From contig NZ_LT629763.1 in NCBI RefSeq assembly GCF_900105255.1, forward strand, positions 3,482,001-3,546,000: a DNA stretch of 64,000 nucleotides. Reading direction: 5' to 3'. This DNA comes from Halopseudomonas sabulinigri (GTDB lineage Bacteria; Pseudomonadota; Gammaproteobacteria; Pseudomonadales; Pseudomonadaceae). The notes under the pieces were generated by a model, which ran no database searches, had not been told where the DNA came from, and saw only the letters and a program-made list of their open reading frames with translations. Positions 61,912-64,000 of this stretch are shown one piece after another. The translations under genes and the position numbers were made by a program. Each line of letters begins with the position of its first letter. Positions within the stretch are counted from its first letter, which is position 1.

Positions 61912-62961
61912 ATGACAGCTTCCGTGACTCGCCACGACTGGACGCCCGCCGATGTTCTGGCGCTGTTCCGCCTGCCCTTCAATGACCTGTTGTTCCGCGC
62001 CCAGACGGTGCACCGTGAGCACTTTGATCCCAACCGAGTCCAGGTCTCCACGCTGCTGTCGATCAAGACCGGCGCCTGCCCGGAAGACTGCAAGTACTGC
62101 CCGCAGTCGGGCCATTACAATACCGGCCTGGATAAGGAAAAGCTGCTGGAAGTACAGAAAGTGCTGGATGAGGCCGCCGCGGCCAAGAAGATTGGTGCCA
62201 CGCGTTTCTGTATGGGCGCCGCCTGGAAGCACCCCTCCGAGAAAGATATGCCTTATGTGTTGCAGATGGTTCGCGGCGTGCGCGAGCTGGGGTTGGAAAC
62301 CTGCATGACCCTGGGCAAGCTGACCAAAGAGCAGACCGCGGCGTTGGCCGACGCCGGATTGGATTATTACAACCATAACCTGGATACCTCGCCGGAGTTC
62401 TACGGCAACATCATCACCACGCGCACTTACGGCGATCGGCTGGAAACCCTGGCCTACGTGCGTGATGCGGGCATGAAAATCTGCTCCGGCGGCATTCTGG
62501 GTATGGGCGAGTCGGTCGAAGACCGTGCGGGTCTGCTGATTCAGTTGGCCAATTTGCCGGAACACCCTGAGAGCGTACCGATCAACATGCTGGTCAAGGT
62601 CAAGGGCACGCCACTGGAGAACGCCGAAGACGTCGACCCCTTCGACTTTATCCGCACGCTGGCGGTCGCGCGCATCATGATGCCCAAATCCCACGTGCGT
62701 CTGTCCGCCGGCCGTGAACAGATGAATGAGCAAACCCAATCGCTGGCCTTTTTTGCCGGTGCCAATTCGATCTTCTACGGCGAGCGCTTGCTGACCACCG
62801 CCAACCCACAGGCGGAGAAGGACATGCTGTTGTTCGAGCGCCTGGGCATCAAGCCCGAAGAGCGTGAAGAGCACGACGACGAGGTGCATCAGGCCGCGAT
62901 CGAGCAGGCGCTGGTCGAGCAGCGCGACAGCGCGTTGTTCAGCAACGCTGCGGCGGGTTAA
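61912..62961 (+). CDS. bioB: Biotin synthase
   Basis: A 349-residue radical SAM enzyme that inserts sulfur into dethiobiotin. The CxxxCxxC cluster motif is C56, C60, C63 ([12 protein letters not shown]); ligands for the second [2Fe-2S] cluster lie further in ([15 protein letters not shown] and the Arg in VRLSAGRE). Length is usual for gammaproteobacteria. It is followed by bioF after a heptad-repeat hairpin, so the bio genes form one direction of reading. Confidence 0.97.
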   Translation: MTASVTRHDWTPADVLALFRLPFNDLLFRAQTVHREHFDPNRVQVSTLLSIKTGACPEDCKYCPQSGHYNTGLDKEKLLEVQKVLDEAAAAKKIGATRFCMGAAWKHPSEKDMPYVLQMVRGVRELGLETCMTLGKLTKEQTAALADAGLDYYNHNLDTSPEFYGNIITTRTYGDRLETLAYVRDAGMKICSGGILGMGESVEDRAGLLIQLANLPEHPESVPINMLVKVKGTPLENAEDVDPFDFIRTLAVARIMMPKSHVRLSAGREQMNEQTQSLAFFAGANSIFYGERLLTTANPQAEKDMLLFERLGIKPEEREEHDDEVHQAAIEQALVEQRDSALFSNAAAG

Positions 62962-62966
62962 GCGCA

Positions 62967-63026
62967 GCGACAAGCCGCAAGCTAACCCCAGTAGAGTGTT
63001 TTAACTTGCGGCTTGAAGCTCGCCGC
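62967..63026. repeat. Facing heptad arrays between bioB and bioF
   Basis: Left 62967-62987: GCGACAA, GCCGCAA, GCTAACC. Right 63006-63026, opposite orientation: TTGCGGC, TTGAAGC, TCGCCGC. Core arms 62971-62981 and 63005-63015 pair perfectly (11 bp) around a 23-nt loop. It lies in the bioB-bioF spacer without a T-run and may act as an RNA hairpin within the transcript. Confidence 0.82.
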
Positions 63027-63049
63027 TTCACCCCGAATGAGTGTTCCGC

Positions 63050-64000
63050 GTGCCCTTTGACCTGTCTGCCCGCCTGGCCGAGCGCCGGGCTGCCCATCTC
63101 TATCGCCGCCGACCCCTGCTGGATGCCCCGCAGGGCGTACGCGTGCGAGTGGATGGCGAAGAGCTGCTGGCGTTCTGCAACAATGATTATCTGGGGTTGG
63201 CCAATCATCCCGAGGTGATCGACGCCTTTGTGGCCGGCGCACAGCGTTGGGGCGTGGGCGGCGGCGCTTCACACCTGGTGGTCGGGCACAGCGCGCCACA
63301 CCACGAACTGGAAGAGGCGCTGGCAGTGTTTACCCGCCGCCCACGTGCTTTGCTGATGTCCAGCGGTTACATGGCCAATCTGGGCACGGTGACGGCATTG
63401 GTAGGGCAGGGCGATACCGTGCTGGAGGACCGTCTCAATCACGCCTCGCTGCTCGATGCGGGCCTGTTGAGTGGCGCGCGTTTCTCACGTTATCTGCACA
63501 ACGACCCTGCGAGCCTTGCCTCACGTCTGGACAAGGCAACCGGTAACACCCTGGTCGTGACCGATGGTGTGTTCAGTATGGATGGTGATCTCGCCAACCT
63601 GCCGGCGCTCTGCGCTCAGACTCGCCAGCGCGGCGGCTGGATGATGGTGGATGATGCGCACGGCTTCGGCTGTCTGGGTGCAGAGGGCGGCGGCATCGTC
63701 GAGCACTATGGGCTGGGGCTGGATGATGTGCCGGTGCTGGTCGGTACCCTGGGCAAGGCTTTTGGCACCGCTGGCGCCTTTGTTGCCGGCAGCGAGGAGC
63801 TGATTGAAAGTCTGATTCAGTTTGCCCGCCCCTATATTTACACCACCAGTCAGCCTCCGGCAGTCGCCTGTGCCACGCTCAAAAGCCTGCAGCTGCTGCG
63901 GGAAGAGCAATGGCGGCGTAGCCACTTGCAGCAGTTGATCAAGCGTTTCCGCACTGGTGCTGCCGGTCTGGGCCTGCAACTGATGGATAGTCCGACCCCG
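63050..64000 (+). CDS. bioF: 8-amino-7-oxononanoate synthase, partial
   Basis: The frame runs off the right edge after 317 residues. It is a PLP enzyme of the alpha-oxoamine synthase family that joins pimeloyl-ACP/CoA and alanine. [28 protein letters not shown] and the PLP lysine K236 (GTLGKAFGT) are conserved. No ATG is in frame; GTG at 63050 matches the start of Pseudomonas BioF, with GTG at 63041 an alternative. About 75 residues are missing at the C terminus. Confidence 0.95.
   Translation, partial: MPFDLSARLAERRAAHLYRRRPLLDAPQGVRVRVDGEELLAFCNNDYLGLANHPEVIDAFVAGAQRWGVGGGASHLVVGHSAPHHELEEALAVFTRRPRALLMSSGYMANLGTVTALVGQGDTVLEDRLNHASLLDAGLLSGARFSRYLHNDPASLASRLDKATGNTLVVTDGVFSMDGDLANLPALCAQTRQRGGWMMVDDAHGFGCLGAEGGGIVEHYGLGLDDVPVLVGTLGKAFGTAGAFVAGSEELIESLIQFARPYIYTTSQPPAVACATLKSLQLLREEQWRRSHLQQLIKRFRTGAAGLGLQLMDSPTP

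Overview
The window is ordinary chromosomal DNA of a GC-rich gammaproteobacterium, most likely Pseudomonadaceae and perhaps the Halopseudomonas (P. pertucinogena) lineage. This is judged from gene order (pepA-holC-valS facing lptFG; folM-folE-folX; a seven-gene pel operon; yhdP-nit-tldD), from protein lengths that fit Pseudomonas orthologues, and from a short LOV photoreceptor whose start and key residue numbers match the P. putida PpSB-LOV proteins. I see no phage, IS, integron, CRISPR array, tRNA or rRNA. Genes are tightly packed, with many 4-bp ATGA overlaps.

Layout: 1-9.4 kb holds envelope and housekeeping genes (end of yhdP, nitrilase-family amidase, tldD, a half-length asparaginase-like protein, GIY-YIG nuclease, two GST-fold proteins, a LysE exporter, an RDD protein and three proteins of unknown function). 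9.7-11.4 kb is a YadGH-type ABC exporter. 11.7-23.75 kb is a complete pelABCDEFG exopolysaccharide operon with intact c-di-GMP-binding residues in PelD. 23.8-32.8 kb is yejK, valS, a short acidic protein, holC and pepA, facing lptF-lptG. 32.8-37.9 kb is a membrane histidine kinase, a NarL-type response regulator and a large outer-membrane lipoprotein; two NarL-style 7-2-7 palindromes lie in the lipoprotein promoter. 38-44 kb runs from an RDD protein, HopJ and DUF1244 into folX-folE-folM, which diverge from a class II LitR-like MerR regulator, followed by an HD-GYP protein and a convergent short LOV photoreceptor. 44-54.5 kb holds a flavodoxin, a Crp/Fnr regulator, a class II aldolase plus MEST-like hydrolase pair, yaaA, PIN-PhoH, rhlB, an esterase, a PepSY protein with a small membrane partner, and EfpL. 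54.5-64 kb holds an MscK-type channel, acyl-CoA dehydrogenase, srkA, comF, bioB and the start of bioF.

Three things stand out. First, a blue-light module (LOV, LitR, folM-folE-folX) that also contains a c-di-GMP phosphodiesterase candidate; the same window carries the c-di-GMP-controlled Pel machinery. Second, a self-contained two-component system whose probable target site and target lipoprotein are adjacent. Third, a family of 7-bp tandem repeats (unit about GCYNCAA), usually in facing inverted arrays, in the intergenic spaces of at least four neighbourhoods.
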